Origin: Ruegeria_C sp041537905
Lineage (GTDB): Bacteria; Pseudomonadota; Alphaproteobacteria; Rhodobacterales; Rhodobacteraceae
Direction: 5' to 3'
DNA length: 64,000 nucleotides
Assembly (NCBI RefSeq): GCF_041537905.1
Contig: NZ_JBGRUO010000008.1
Coordinates: 62,001 to 126,000, forward strand
A program made the translations under genes and the position numbers. Each line of letters starts with the position of its first letter. Positions within the stretch are counted from its first letter, which is position 1. Positions 17,064-27,015 of this stretch are shown piece by piece. Below the pieces are notes generated by a model that was not told the origin of the DNA, made no database searches, and was given only the letters and a program-made list of their open reading frames with translations.

Positions 17064-17579
17064 TCATTCAGTGGCGCATTGCCGGATATCTGGTGCCGTG
17101 CCTGAACTGCGTGTCAGGCTCCAACGGCAGGTCTGGACCGTCAGGCCGGGCAGGTTGGGCACCTGATCAGAGGCCCAGACACTGTCTATGGTGACGCTGA
17201 AATCCGACATGTCGGTCGCGCTGGGAAAGAAGCGGCCAAGTTCCTTCGAGGGGAAGCTGCCACCGCAGGCTTCGAAATAGCCGCTGAGCAGGTTGTTGTC
17301 CTGCGATAGGGACACCTTCCCGGAATAGAGCGAATATTCCGCATCCGGACTTTCCAGCTTATCGGAATAGGTCACCTGCATGGTAAAGTTCGCACCCTCC
17401 TGCACAATCCCGGCTATCATCGGGCGCGCCCAGCTTGAGGGGACGCCAGCCGTCGTGCTGTCGCAGGCGTAAAGCCCGGAGTAGCTGCCGGTGAGGGAGA
17501 ATTCTTCGGCCAGACCGGGGCTGGTCGCGGCCAGTGCTGCAAGCAGCGCGGCGGTTGCGGAGATCGTTTTGCGCGTCAT
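17064..17579 (-). CDS. Secreted protein of unknown function
   Basis: The start at 17579 follows AGGGGG and gives 171 residues with a clear signal peptide (MTRKTISATAALLAALAA, cleavage near LAEEF). The mature part is beta-rich with four cysteines (YACDS, EACGG, TCRW, RQCATE) likely forming two disulfides. The first conserved feature is LTGSYSGLYACD. No family is recognised. It lies between purF and cvpA, whose usual adjacency it breaks, but has its own ribosome site and follows a terminator, so it is probably a separate unit. Confidence 0.75.
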   Translation of the reverse strand: MTRKTISATAALLAALAATSPGLAEEFSLTGSYSGLYACDSTTAGVPSSWARPMIAGIVQEGANFTMQVTYSDKLESPDAEYSLYSGKVSLSQDNNLLSGYFEACGGSFPSKELGRFFPSATDMSDFSVTIDSVWASDQVPNLPGLTVQTCRWSLTRSSGTAPDIRQCATE

Positions 17580-17657
17580 GTGACCCCCTGCGTTCAAACG
17601 GATGACAGGGCAATCCTAGCTCTGCGGCGGCGCCGCGTCCACGAAGCCGGGAAACAG

Positions 17658-17689
17658 AAAACCCGGCGCGCTGGGGCAGGCCGGGTTTT
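17658..17689 (-). terminator. Rho-independent terminator after cvpA
   Basis: A 10-bp perfect stem AAAACCCGGC / GCCGGGTTTT (17658-17667 with 17680-17689) with a 12-base loop lies 22 bases beyond the cvpA stop, on the minus strand. The stem itself ends in TTTT and is followed by CTGTTT. Confidence 0.8.
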
Positions 17690-17711
17690 GCGTGATCTCG
17701 GAATGTCCGGC

Positions 17712-18266
17712 TTACTGCGCGCAGGTACCGACCAGATCCTCATATTGCTGGGTGATCCAGCCAAGCGCGGCTTCGGGGTCCTGCGCCTCGATCTGCTGGG
17801 TCAGGCGCTCGAAGACCAGCGCCGAGCGGCTTTCATCAACAACGGTGAAATTCTCGCCCGTCATCACCGTGTCGTAGACAAAGAAGGCAATGGCGACCAG
17901 TAGGATGCCGCGCAGCACGCCAAAGAGAAACCCGATCCCCTGATCCAACCCCCCAAGCGCCGAGCGTTGGACCAGCGATGAAAACAGCGGTGTAATAAAG
18001 CTGACGATGATCAGCGCCACCGCAAACACGGCGGCGAAGGCCGTAATGATCGACAATTCGCAATTCTCGCCCAGAATGTCGCGCAGGACCGGAACCTCGC
18101 GCACCAGCGGCGTGGTCGTGGGGGCGAAGATAAAGGCCAGCACAGCGGCCGCGACCCAGCCCGCGATGGCCATAACCTCGCGGACGAAACCGCGGGCATA
18201 GGCCAAGAGCGCCGACAAGACGATGACAAGGGCCACGACCCCGTCGATAATGGTGAAACCTTCCAT
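17712..18266 (-). CDS. cvpA: CvpA family membrane protein
   Basis: The protein has 184 residues with four membrane helices: the first around IIDGVVALVIVLSALLAYARGF (residues 4-25), the others near 30-48, 66-90 and 105-127. The GWVAAAVLAFIFAP and ALGGLDQGIGFLFGVLRG segments are typical of CvpA. The family is needed for colicin V production in E. coli and more generally for envelope stress and purine-gene context. It follows radA by 44 bases, as in many alphaproteobacteria, and ends at a terminator. Confidence 0.9.
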   Translation of the reverse strand: MEGFTIIDGVVALVIVLSALLAYARGFVREVMAIAGWVAAAVLAFIFAPTTTPLVREVPVLRDILGENCELSIITAFAAVFAVALIIVSFITPLFSSLVQRSALGGLDQGIGFLFGVLRGILLVAIAFFVYDTVMTGENFTVVDESRSALVFERLTQQIEAQDPEAALGWITQQYEDLVGTCAQ

Positions 18267-18310
18267 GGCGCGCGCCTGCTCTTTCGTTTCCTGCCCGTTC
18301 GCGGGCGACC

Positions 18311-19672
<1,362 letters not shown>

Positions 19673-19722
19673 AAAGGCGTTTCTGCCCGAGCCACCGCCG
19701 GGTCACAACCGCCAATCCGCGC

Positions 19723-20493
19723 CTATTCCGCTGCACGCCCCGGCTGTAGCGGCAGGATATTTGCCCGCCCGCCCTCATCACTGCCACGCTGCACCGCAAG
19801 TTCCGGCAACAGCTCGAACATCTCGTCGCGGATACGATCGAGCTGCGATCGCGCCACAGATTCCTCGATCTCGATCTCGTGGTGCCACTGCCGCATCTCC
19901 TGCAGGACGATCTTGGCATCACCCAGCCGCTTGTTGAACCGCTCCAGTTCTTCCTGGCGCTGCTGCAGGAAGCCCTTGGCGCGGGTGACCTTGTCGTCGG
20001 AATAGACGCGGGCCAGTTCGCGGCTGATCTGGCTCATCTGCGCGGCCAGTTCCAGAACGTCCGGCTCCAGATCCTCCAGGTCGGGATGTTCGCGCATGAA
20101 GGCCAGCCGTTCCTTTACAGCATCAAATTCAGAGGACAGGGTGAAATAGCCCTCGCGGTCCGCCGAATGAGCGGCGTGATAGGCGTTGGCCACATCGTTC
20201 ATGTTGATGGCAAAGTTGCGATGCGAGCGCTCCAGCGCCATGATCCGCGCGTTGGCGGGCAAGTAGAAAGCCAGCATCAGGATCAGACAGGTCAGCGCGA
20301 TCTGGGCAATCGGACCGGCCAGCGGCGACACCGTATCGCCAATCCCTGCCGACAGCGACAACCAGGGCAGCACGCCCATTGCCGATAGAAGGGTCAATCC
20401 GACGCTCAGAACCGCCCCGGCACAGATAACGAAAATCGTCAGACGCGTCAGCAGCTCCTGACTTTGGAATAACATTGAACGCAACGCCAACAT
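19723..20493 (-). CDS. Two-TM membrane protein with coiled-coil tail
   Basis: I do not recognise a named family for this 256-residue protein. Two membrane helices lie at about residues 16-40 and 60-82. The rest is a long cytoplasmic helical domain with heptads (AKGFLQQRQEELERFNKRLGD region and the HEIEIEESVARSQLDRIRDEM region) that should form a coiled coil. The start has GGAG upstream. Roseobacters conserve similar proteins next to radA, sometimes labelled DNA repair protein because of position only. A role in envelope organisation is as likely. Confidence 0.75.
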   Translation of the reverse strand: MLALRSMLFQSQELLTRLTIFVICAGAVLSVGLTLLSAMGVLPWLSLSAGIGDTVSPLAGPIAQIALTCLILMLAFYLPANARIMALERSHRNFAINMNDVANAYHAAHSADREGYFTLSSEFDAVKERLAFMREHPDLEDLEPDVLELAAQMSQISRELARVYSDDKVTRAKGFLQQRQEELERFNKRLGDAKIVLQEMRQWHHEIEIEESVARSQLDRIRDEMFELLPELAVQRGSDEGGRANILPLQPGRAAE

Positions 20494-20641
20494 GGCAAAA
20501 ACTCTCCACCCTCATCAATCCCTGATGAACCGGCGGAAAAGCGCTCAACTATATTCCCAGCACCGACCGCATGGTTCACCCATGCACAATAGCTCTGGCC
20601 TCAATATCAAAGATGATACACAGATATTGGTTTTCAAGCAA

Positions 20642-21091
20642 TTACACGCTGTGGTGACCGCGCTTGAGCGTGTTCTCGGTGAGATATCCCAGCAACAGTG
20701 AGGCCAGAATGCAGGCGGTGAACAGGTAGAGCCCCCAGGCCGTTTCGATGGTTCCGACACCTATGGACTTGACAACGGTTATGTAGATCGCGGCCAGGAA
20801 AATATCGCCCATCGCCAGCTTTCCAAGGATATGCAAGCTGGGCAAAAGGCGGCGGTCCAGCAGGTCCCATTGCACCAGCACGAGGCCGAGTGTCTTGAGA
20901 TAGGGTGCAAAGATCGCAAGGAAGGTGACCAGCAGGGCGAGGAACACATCCGAGCCCCACAGCGCCTGCAACCCGGTGATCACGCTGATCTCGCTGAGCC
21001 CGAAGATCGGCAACAACCCCGCCCGCATCAGAGGTGCGAACCACGCGATGGGGTACAGGATCAGCAGGGAGAGGGTGAGGAAGCGGAGCAT
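20642..21091 (-). CDS. Paraquat-inducible protein A-like membrane protein
   Basis: The 149-residue protein has four membrane helices and the PqiA pattern: LLILYPIAWFAPLM at the start, then FGLSEISVITGLQALW, and KLAMGDIFLAAIYIT where PqiA has its conserved W/D-containing segment. PqiA and YebS are lipid-transport membrane partners of MCE proteins. It sits downstream of mlaF in the alr-mlaE-mlaF unit, which fits a lipid-trafficking role. It lacks the zinc-ribbon cysteines of full-length PqiA and represents only one of the two repeats. Confidence 0.8.
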   Translation of the reverse strand: MLRFLTLSLLILYPIAWFAPLMRAGLLPIFGLSEISVITGLQALWGSDVFLALLVTFLAIFAPYLKTLGLVLVQWDLLDRRLLPSLHILGKLAMGDIFLAAIYITVVKSIGVGTIETAWGLYLFTACILASLLLGYLTENTLKRGHHSV

Positions 21092-21107
21092 CTAACTTAC
21101 GGAGTTA

Positions 21108-21554
21108 CTATTGTGTGTACGCTTGCAGCAGCATGACTCCAGGAATCACGAGAGCCATTCCCACCGTCCACACATCGAAAACCAGCATCGGCCACCGATC
21201 AAAAATAGGTCCTGCTATTGGTAGGCGAAAACGCACAAAGTCTAACAATGGATAGGGCAGCCCTTGTTCCTTCTTCAAGTTTTTTCGCACAAGAAACCCA
21301 AGACAAGCAGGTGCTATTGCTCCTATTGCAGCAAGATGTGGAGTTTTAAGCACCGCAGCCAATAGGACCAAACCTAGGCCGACAAAAAGCCAGAAACCTC
21401 TTGCCAACACCGGCACTATTACGTCCTCTTTGAAGCCAGCCCGTTGGTGTTGTTCGCCCCAATGAACGTAGAAGGGAGGAAACCCAGTGGCCAATTGCAA
21501 GTTGAGGATTAAGTAGGCAAACGCTCCGAAAAATAGGGGAAAGGCGAGCATCAT
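21108..21554 (-). CDS. Small multi-pass membrane protein, lower GC
   Basis: This 148-residue protein has about four hydrophobic segments (residues 2-20, 52-72, 74-90, 122-146) and no recognised family. Its start codon overlaps the mlaF stop in a TAATG, which implies translational coupling. Codon use is noticeably more A/T-rich than mlaF and pqiA on either side, so it looks like an insertion into an otherwise conserved lipid-transport unit. Function unknown. Confidence 0.7.
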   Translation of the reverse strand: MMLAFPLFFGAFAYLILNLQLATGFPPFYVHWGEQHQRAGFKEDVIVPVLARGFWLFVGLGLVLLAAVLKTPHLAAIGAIAPACLGFLVRKNLKKEQGLPYPLLDFVRFRLPIAGPIFDRWPMLVFDVWTVGMALVIPGVMLLQAYTQ

Positions 21555-22300
21555 TAACGCACCGCCTCAATCGGCCCCTCTGCGCTGCCGGTTATGAACT
21601 GCTCCAGATAGGGATCGCCCGAGGCGTCCATCTGGCTCACCGGGCCGGTCCACTGAATCACCCCGTCATGCAGCATGGCCACGTTGTCGGCGATGGCGCG
21701 GACAGAGGACATGTCGTGGGTGATGGTCATGGCGGTGGCCCCCATCTCGACCACGATTTCGCGGATCAGGTCGTTGATGACGCCGGACATGATCGGGTCG
21801 AGGCCGGTGGTCGGCTCGTCGAAAAAGATGATCTCGGGTTCGGCGGCGATGGCGCGGGCGAGGCCGACGCGTTTTTGCATCCCGCCCGACAGTTCCGCGG
21901 GGAAGCGGTCGGCCACATTGGATTTCAGACCGACGCGGCGCAACTTCTCGATGGCGATCCCGCGGGCTTCCTCGACGGGGCGTTTCAGCGAGCCGCGCAG
22001 CAGGCGGAAGGCGACGTTCTGCCAGACGGGCAGCGAGTCAAATAGCGCGCCGCCCTGAAACAGCATCCCGAAGCGCGCTAGAAACTTGTCGCGGTCGCCT
22101 TTTGAGGCGTCCTTGCCATCGACCATGATGCGGCCCGCATCGGGCTTGATCAGCCCCAGAATGCATTTCAGCCCCACCGATTTGCCGGTGCCCGACCCGC
22201 CGATGATCACCATCGAGGTGCCCTTGGGAATCTCGAGATTCATGCCGCGCAGCACGTGGTTGTCATCAAAGGACTTCTGAACATTCTCCATCAGGATCAT
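21554..22300 (-). CDS. mlaF: Mla-type ABC transporter ATP-binding protein
   Basis: The ATG at 22300 overlaps the mlaE stop by four bases and gives 248 residues. It carries Walker A GGSGTGKSV (near residue 38), the ABC signature LSGGMQKR (near 143) and Walker B IIFFDEPTTGLD (near 160). Sequence is close to MlaF/Ttg2A, the ATPase of the retrograde phospholipid transporter that maintains outer-membrane asymmetry. No MCE substrate-binding protein (MlaD) gene is adjacent. The alternative is an ATPase for a related MCE system encoded elsewhere. Confidence 0.9.
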   Translation of the reverse strand: MILMENVQKSFDDNHVLRGMNLEIPKGTSMVIIGGSGTGKSVGLKCILGLIKPDAGRIMVDGKDASKGDRDKFLARFGMLFQGGALFDSLPVWQNVAFRLLRGSLKRPVEEARGIAIEKLRRVGLKSNVADRFPAELSGGMQKRVGLARAIAAEPEIIFFDEPTTGLDPIMSGVINDLIREIVVEMGATAMTITHDMSSVRAIADNVAMLHDGVIQWTGPVSQMDASGDPYLEQFITGSAEGPIEAVR

Positions 22301-23079
22301 AGCGAGAAGAACACCCCCGTGAGCACAAAGTTGGCGGCCAGGATCAGGATCGCCGCCGACTCGACCGAGCTTTTGGTGGCCCGACCCACACCCTGCGCGC
22401 CGCGGCCCGAATTCATGCCGTAGTAGCAACCCATCACCGCCGCGATGCCGCCGAATGCCGCGCCTTTGACGAGGGAGGAGACAATGTCCCGCATCTCCAA
22501 AAAGTCAACGGTATTGCGCAGATAGGCGGCGGGGTTAAAGCCCAGATTTTGCACCGCGACGGTATAGCCACCGGCGATCCCGATGATGTCGCCGATCCCG
22601 ACCAGAACCGGCACGGTGATCAGCGCCGCCAGCACGCGGGGTGCGACAAGGTATTTCATCGGATTGGTCGACAGCGTCACCAGCGCATCGATCTGCTCGG
22701 TCACCTTCATCGTCGCAATCTCGGCCGCGATGGAGGAGGTGACGCGCGCGGCGATCATCAGACCCACCAGAACCGGGCCGAGCTCGCGCACCATGCCGAT
22801 GGCGACGATCTGCGGCACTACGGCCTCGGCATTGAAGCGCGCACCACCGGCGTAGATCTGCAGCGCCAGTGCGCCGCCGGTGAAGATCGCGGTCAGGCCC
22901 ACCACGGGCAGCGACAACCATCCGATATTGAGCAGCGAGATCATCAATTCGCGCGGGTAATAGGGCGGGCGGAAGATATGGCTGATGGCGCGGGCCGCAA
23001 AAAGCGACACGGCTCCGAACATGCTCAGCAATTCGAGCGTGATGCGCCCGAGCCAGCCCAAGGGCGCCAGAAGGTTCAT
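22297..23079 (-). CDS. mlaE: MlaE family permease
   Basis: The 260-residue integral membrane protein has the MlaE fold of about five to six helices. The conserved MVRELGPVLVGLMIAARV segment (near residue 97) and IAAEIATMKVTEQIDAL (near 117) form the cytoplasmic coupling helix. It pairs with MlaF in the phospholipid ABC transporter. Its start overlaps the alr stop by four bases (ATGA), and its end overlaps mlaF likewise, so alr-mlaE-mlaF is a tight operon. Confidence 0.93.
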   Translation of the reverse strand: MNLLAPLGWLGRITLELLSMFGAVSLFAARAISHIFRPPYYPRELMISLLNIGWLSLPVVGLTAIFTGGALALQIYAGGARFNAEAVVPQIVAIGMVRELGPVLVGLMIAARVTSSIAAEIATMKVTEQIDALVTLSTNPMKYLVAPRVLAALITVPVLVGIGDIIGIAGGYTVAVQNLGFNPAAYLRNTVDFLEMRDIVSSLVKGAAFGGIAAVMGCYYGMNSGRGAQGVGRATKSSVESAAILILAANFVLTGVFFSL

Positions 23080-24110
23080 GTAATGTAGCTCCGGCGGTAT
23101 CTGTTGCCCAGCGAGGTCAGGATTTCATAGCCGATTGTCCCGGCGGCTTCGGCCAGATCATCCACCGTCTGCAACCGGTTCAGAATCTGCAGGTTTTCGG
23201 GCGTTTTTTCCAGATCGGTGATGTCGACGGTGATCAGGTCCATCGACACACGGCCCACAACGGGGCAGGTCTGGGTGCCGTGGAACAGGTCGATGCCGGA
23301 GCCAAGCGCACGATGCAGCCCGTCCGCATAACCGGCCGAGACTGTGGCGATGCGGGATTTGCGCGGCGCGGTCCAGGCATTGCCATAGCCCACGGTCTCG
23401 CCTTCTTCGACTGTGCGCACCTGAATCACCGGCAGATCAAGCGTGACCACAGCCTTGGCCTCGTCAAACGGCTCGCCCCCAAAGAGCCCGACACCGGGGC
23501 GGCAGAGGTCGAAATGATAGTCCGGCCCAAGCAGCAGGCCACCGGTGGCGGCCAGCGAGCGTGGAACCTGAAGATCGCCCGTTACCTCTTTGAAAACATG
23601 CAACTGTTGAGCACTCATCGCATGGTGCGGATCGTCGGCGCAGGCCAGATGAGACATGATCAGCGTGGGGTGCTGGCGCAGGGCTACATCCCTGAGCGCG
23701 GCCCATTCATGGGGCTCGATCCCCAGACGGTTCATGCCGGTATCGAGTTGGATGCCAAACGGGTGACCGCCAAGCTCGCGGGCATGGCGCAGCATTTGTT
23801 CGACCGAATTGATCATCGGCACCAGCTTGTTGTCGCGCAACAATGCCGCGTCGCCCTGCATATGGCCCGAAAAGACCGAGATGACCGGCCCGTCACCCAC
23901 GGCCTTACGCACGGCAGCGCCTTCTTCGGCCACGGCCACGAAGAATTGACGCGCGCCCGCCTCGGCCAGCGCCTTGGCGGCCCGGCCCGCGCCCAGCCCG
24001 TAACCGTCCGCCTTGACCACCGCGCCGGTCTCGCTGCTGTTCCTAGCGTCCAGCGCTTTCCAGTTATCGGCCAGCGCGGTCAGGTCGATTGTCAGATGTG
24101 ATGTGCTCAT
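23076..24110 (-). CDS. alr: Alanine racemase
   Basis: The 344-residue fold-III PLP enzyme supplies D-alanine for peptidoglycan. The PLP lysine lies in AVVKADGYGLG (residue 34). The catalytic tyrosine is in VSAGYADGLHR (near 245) and the C-terminal domain includes RVSMDLITVDITD (near 285). The length is slightly shorter than E. coli Alr (359). It is first of the unit with mlaE and mlaF, joining wall and outer-membrane lipid functions. The gap to the upstream fosA-like gene is 86 bases. Confidence 0.95.
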   Translation of the reverse strand: MSTSHLTIDLTALADNWKALDARNSSETGAVVKADGYGLGAGRAAKALAEAGARQFFVAVAEEGAAVRKAVGDGPVISVFSGHMQGDAALLRDNKLVPMINSVEQMLRHARELGGHPFGIQLDTGMNRLGIEPHEWAALRDVALRQHPTLIMSHLACADDPHHAMSAQQLHVFKEVTGDLQVPRSLAATGGLLLGPDYHFDLCRPGVGLFGGEPFDEAKAVVTLDLPVIQVRTVEEGETVGYGNAWTAPRKSRIATVSAGYADGLHRALGSGIDLFHGTQTCPVVGRVSMDLITVDITDLEKTPENLQILNRLQTVDDLAEAAGTIGYEILTSLGNRYRRSYIT

Positions 24111-24196
24111 GGGCCCTGTTCATGACATGGAGGCAGGGCAGGTCAAGTCAGAAATCCCCGCAGTCGAGCGGGTTTACGCAGAGATAGCGGCAAAGT

Positions 24197-24625
24197 CTAG
24201 CTTGCCGTTTCCGCTCCGGAAACAGGAGCCGGGAAGATCCCCACATCGTCTCTGCCCTGATAGGCCTCCAGGCGCGTGCTCAGATCACCGACATGCAGTT
24301 CCAGCTTGTGATCATCGGGATCGAGGAAATACAGTGAGGCCCCTTCGGACCGGTTCTCTTTCCACAACGCACTGGCCGCTTTGATGCGCGCGGCCAAAGC
24401 GTCATAGCAGGACGCATCGCAATCCAGCGCAAGATGAGTGTCATCGGCGCGGCTATCCGGTGCGCCCAGTTCAAGACACAGCCAGAGCGTGCCCAGTTCC
24501 AGATAGGCCCCCGTCGCCCAACGGGCGCGGGGCCGCGCGCCCAGAATGTCGCGGTAGTAGGTGCAGGAGCGATCGAGATCGGTGCAAACCAGTGTCACAT
24601 GATTGACGCCGCGAATGTCGGGCAT
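24197..24625 (-). CDS. fosA: FosA-like glutathione transferase (fosfomycin inactivation)
   Basis: This 142-residue VOC-fold protein matches FosA along its whole length. Metal ligands are H9, H64 and E109; T11, W48, K89, Y99 and R118 match the substrate-contacting residues of Pseudomonas FosA. The potassium-loop signature NRSEG is at 91-95 and YFLDPDDHKLELHVGD at 99-114. FosA adds glutathione to the fosfomycin epoxide in the cytoplasm. Its ATG shares a base with the dnaB stop (TGATG), so it is translationally coupled to dnaB. The C-terminal dozen residues extend beyond typical FosA. The chemistry is well supported; activity on fosfomycin itself rather than another epoxide is inference. Confidence 0.75.
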   Translation of the reverse strand: MPDIRGVNHVTLVCTDLDRSCTYYRDILGARPRARWATGAYLELGTLWLCLELGAPDSRADDTHLALDCDASCYDALAARIKAASALWKENRSEGASLYFLDPDDHKLELHVGDLSTRLEAYQGRDDVGIFPAPVSGAETAS

Positions 24626-26115
24626 CAATGGCCCATGTCTTCGATCCCCTGCTGCCAGGGTTTGACCAGATTGCCGAAGCGGGTGAACTGCGCTTCGAAG
24701 CTCAGCTCCACCGTGCCGATGGGGCCATGACGCTGCTTGCCCACGATCACCTCGGCCTTGCCATGCAGGTGTTCCATCGCGGTCTTCCACTCTTCCATCT
24801 TGTCGAGTTCATGATCGCCCGGTTTCTCGCGTTCCTTGTAGTACTCCTCACGGAACACAAACATCACCACGTCGGCATCCTGCTCGATCGAGCCGGATTC
24901 CCGCAGGTCGCTGAGCTGCGGGCGCTTGTCGTCGCGGTTTTCCACCTGACGGGACAGCTGGGACAGGGCGACCACCGGGATCTGCAATTCCTTGGCGATG
25001 GCCTTCATCCCCATCGAGATCTCGGCGATTTCGTTGACGCGGTTGTCGGCCATGCCCCGGCAGAGCTGCAGATAGTCGATCACCAGCAGGTCCAGACCAT
25101 GGGTCCGCTTCAGCCGCCGGGCACGTGCCGCAAGCTGGGCAATGGGCAGGGCGGGTGTGTCGTCGATGAACAGAGGGCAGGCCTCAAGGTCTTTGGCCGC
25201 ATTGACGAAGCGGCGGAATTCGGATTCCGTCATGTCGCCTTGGCGGATCTTGTGTGACGAGATTTCCGAGGCTTCCGCCAGAATCCGCCCCGCAAGCTGT
25301 TCGGCGCTCATCTCCAGCGAAAAGAACCCGACGACGCCGCCATCCACCGCGCCCTCGGTACCGTCAGGCTTTTGCCCGCGCTTATAGGCCTTGGCCACGT
25401 TGAAGGCCACGTTGGTCGCCAGCGAGGTTTTGCCCATCGAGGGGCGGCCCGCCAGAATGATCAGGTCCGAAGGGTGCAGGCCCCCCAACTGCTTGTCCAG
25501 GTCGGCCAGACCGGTCGAGAGGCCCGCCATGCCGCCGCCACGCTGATAGGCTTCATTGGTGACGTTCACGGCTTCGGTGACGGCCTTGAGGAAGGATTTG
25601 AACCCCTGTTCGGTCTGGCCCTGCTCGGATAGCTGATAGAGTTTCTGCTCGGCCTCGACGATCTGTTCCTTGGGTTCGCTGGCCACGTCGACTCGCGCCG
25701 CCTTGTCCGAAATCTCACGCCCCAGCCCGATCAATTCGCGACGGATCGCAAGGTCATAGATCATCTGGGCATAATCATGCACCGCAAAGGCGCTGATCGA
25801 GGCCCCGGCCAGATTGATCAGATAGGTGGCACCGCCCAGCTCTTTCAGGCCCTCGTCATCGGCCATGAAGGATTTCAGCGTAACAGGCGAGGCCAGCGCG
25901 TTCTTGGCGATGCGGGCTGAGGCGACCTCGAAGATGCGGGCATGGACCGGGTCATAGAAATGTTCCGGCCCGATAATGGCCGCCACCCGGTCATAGAGGT
26001 CGTTATTGGTCAGGATCGCGCCCAAAAGCTGCTGCTCGGCCTCGACCGAATGCGGCATGGTTTCCGCATTCTGGATCTGAATCTGCGCCTGATCGATACT
26101 GCTGATCTCGTTCAT
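24625..26115 (-). CDS. dnaB: Replicative DNA helicase
   Basis: The ATG at 26115 (after GGCGGTGAG) gives 496 residues; an in-frame ATG at 26208 adds a poor extension. The DnaB N-terminal domain (MPHSVEAEQQLLGAIL) is followed by the RecA-like core with Walker A AGRPSMGKTS (K near 229), Walker B LLVIDYLQL (near 335) and SQLSRQVENRDDKRPQLSDL (arginine-finger region). DnaB unwinds DNA at the replication fork. It leads an apparent dnaB-fosA-like-alr unit. Confidence 0.96.
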   Translation of the reverse strand: MNEISSIDQAQIQIQNAETMPHSVEAEQQLLGAILTNNDLYDRVAAIIGPEHFYDPVHARIFEVASARIAKNALASPVTLKSFMADDEGLKELGGATYLINLAGASISAFAVHDYAQMIYDLAIRRELIGLGREISDKAARVDVASEPKEQIVEAEQKLYQLSEQGQTEQGFKSFLKAVTEAVNVTNEAYQRGGGMAGLSTGLADLDKQLGGLHPSDLIILAGRPSMGKTSLATNVAFNVAKAYKRGQKPDGTEGAVDGGVVGFFSLEMSAEQLAGRILAEASEISSHKIRQGDMTESEFRRFVNAAKDLEACPLFIDDTPALPIAQLAARARRLKRTHGLDLLVIDYLQLCRGMADNRVNEIAEISMGMKAIAKELQIPVVALSQLSRQVENRDDKRPQLSDLRESGSIEQDADVVMFVFREEYYKEREKPGDHELDKMEEWKTAMEHLHGKAEVIVGKQRHGPIGTVELSFEAQFTRFGNLVKPWQQGIEDMGH

Positions 26116-26313
26116 TTTGTTCTCACCGCCCTTGGATGTGATGTCATAGCGGTCGTGCTGCGGCGGAGGCAAATTGTATGTTTCTGGGGATAGTTTGTGA
26201 GTAGTCACCCGCCCCCAACATCATGCAGGGAAGGCGGGCGTTTCGTCAACATCTGGTATGATAGGCGGAGATTAGCCAATCAGCCCATGTGTGGATTTCT
26301 GCCTGACGTCAGG

Positions 26314-26994
26314 TTAGCTTTTGTGGGCCCGCTGCCAGTCGCGCGGGTCGTTCAGGAACGCTTCGACCCCGTCCAGCGTCTCGGTGTCGAAGGCGCCTTG
26401 TGCTTTGGCTTCGGCCAGCACGTCCCACCAGGTGCATAGGTGATGCAGCGCAACCCCGTGATCGCCCAGCGTCTTTTCGGTTTCCGGGAAGATGCCGTAG
26501 TAGAAGATCACCGCTGTATGCCCACAACTGGCGCCTGTCTCGCGGATCGCATCGACAAAGCTCAGCTTCGATCCGCCATCGGTTGTCAGGTCCTCAACCA
26601 GCAATACGCGCTCGCCCTCGTTCATCGCGCCTTCGATTCGGGCGTTGCGGCCGTAGCCTTTGGGTTTCTTCCTGACATAGGTCATCGGCAGTGCCATGCG
26701 CTCGGCTACCAGCGCGGCAAAAGGAATGCCGGCGGTTTCGCCGCCTGCGATATTGTCGAACGCCTCAAACCCCGCATTGCGCATTACCGTGACGGTCAGG
26801 AAATCCATCAGGGTCGAGCGGATGCGCGGGTAGGAGATCAGCTTGCGGCAGTCGATATAGGTCGGGCTGGGCAATCCGCTGGCCAATGTGAAAGGCTCGC
26901 GGGCGTTGAAATGCACCGCCTTGATTTCCAGCAACATGCGCGCGGTGAGGCGAGCGATCTCTTCGGCGGGCGGGTAGGAAGTGGGGATCATCAT
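26314..26994 (-). CDS. pyrE: Orotate phosphoribosyltransferase
   Basis: The 226-residue protein transfers ribose phosphate from PRPP to orotate in pyrimidine synthesis. The PRPP-binding motif is VLLVEDLTTDGGS (near residue 128) and the flexible catalytic loop is YVRKKPKGYGR (near 103). Two adjacent ATG codons (26994, 26991) follow a GAGGA site. It is directly downstream of pyrC by 21 bases, forming a pyrC-pyrE operon. Confidence 0.95.
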   Translation of the reverse strand: MMIPTSYPPAEEIARLTARMLLEIKAVHFNAREPFTLASGLPSPTYIDCRKLISYPRIRSTLMDFLTVTVMRNAGFEAFDNIAGGETAGIPFAALVAERMALPMTYVRKKPKGYGRNARIEGAMNEGERVLLVEDLTTDGGSKLSFVDAIRETGASCGHTAVIFYYGIFPETEKTLGDHGVALHHLCTWWDVLAEAKAQGAFDTETLDGVEAFLNDPRDWQRAHKS

Positions 26995-27015
26995 CGGGGT
27001 CCTCGAAAGCGTCGT

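Noticed and set aside
15965..17194. 409-codon plus-strand open frame opposite purF
   Set aside because: No motif and complete overlap with the well-conserved purF; antisense shadow.
20492..20701. 69-codon plus-strand ORF in the gap before the membrane coiled-coil gene
   Set aside because: No ribosome site, no conserved features, and it overlaps the 5' end of the minus-strand gene; the 148-base gap otherwise shows nothing.
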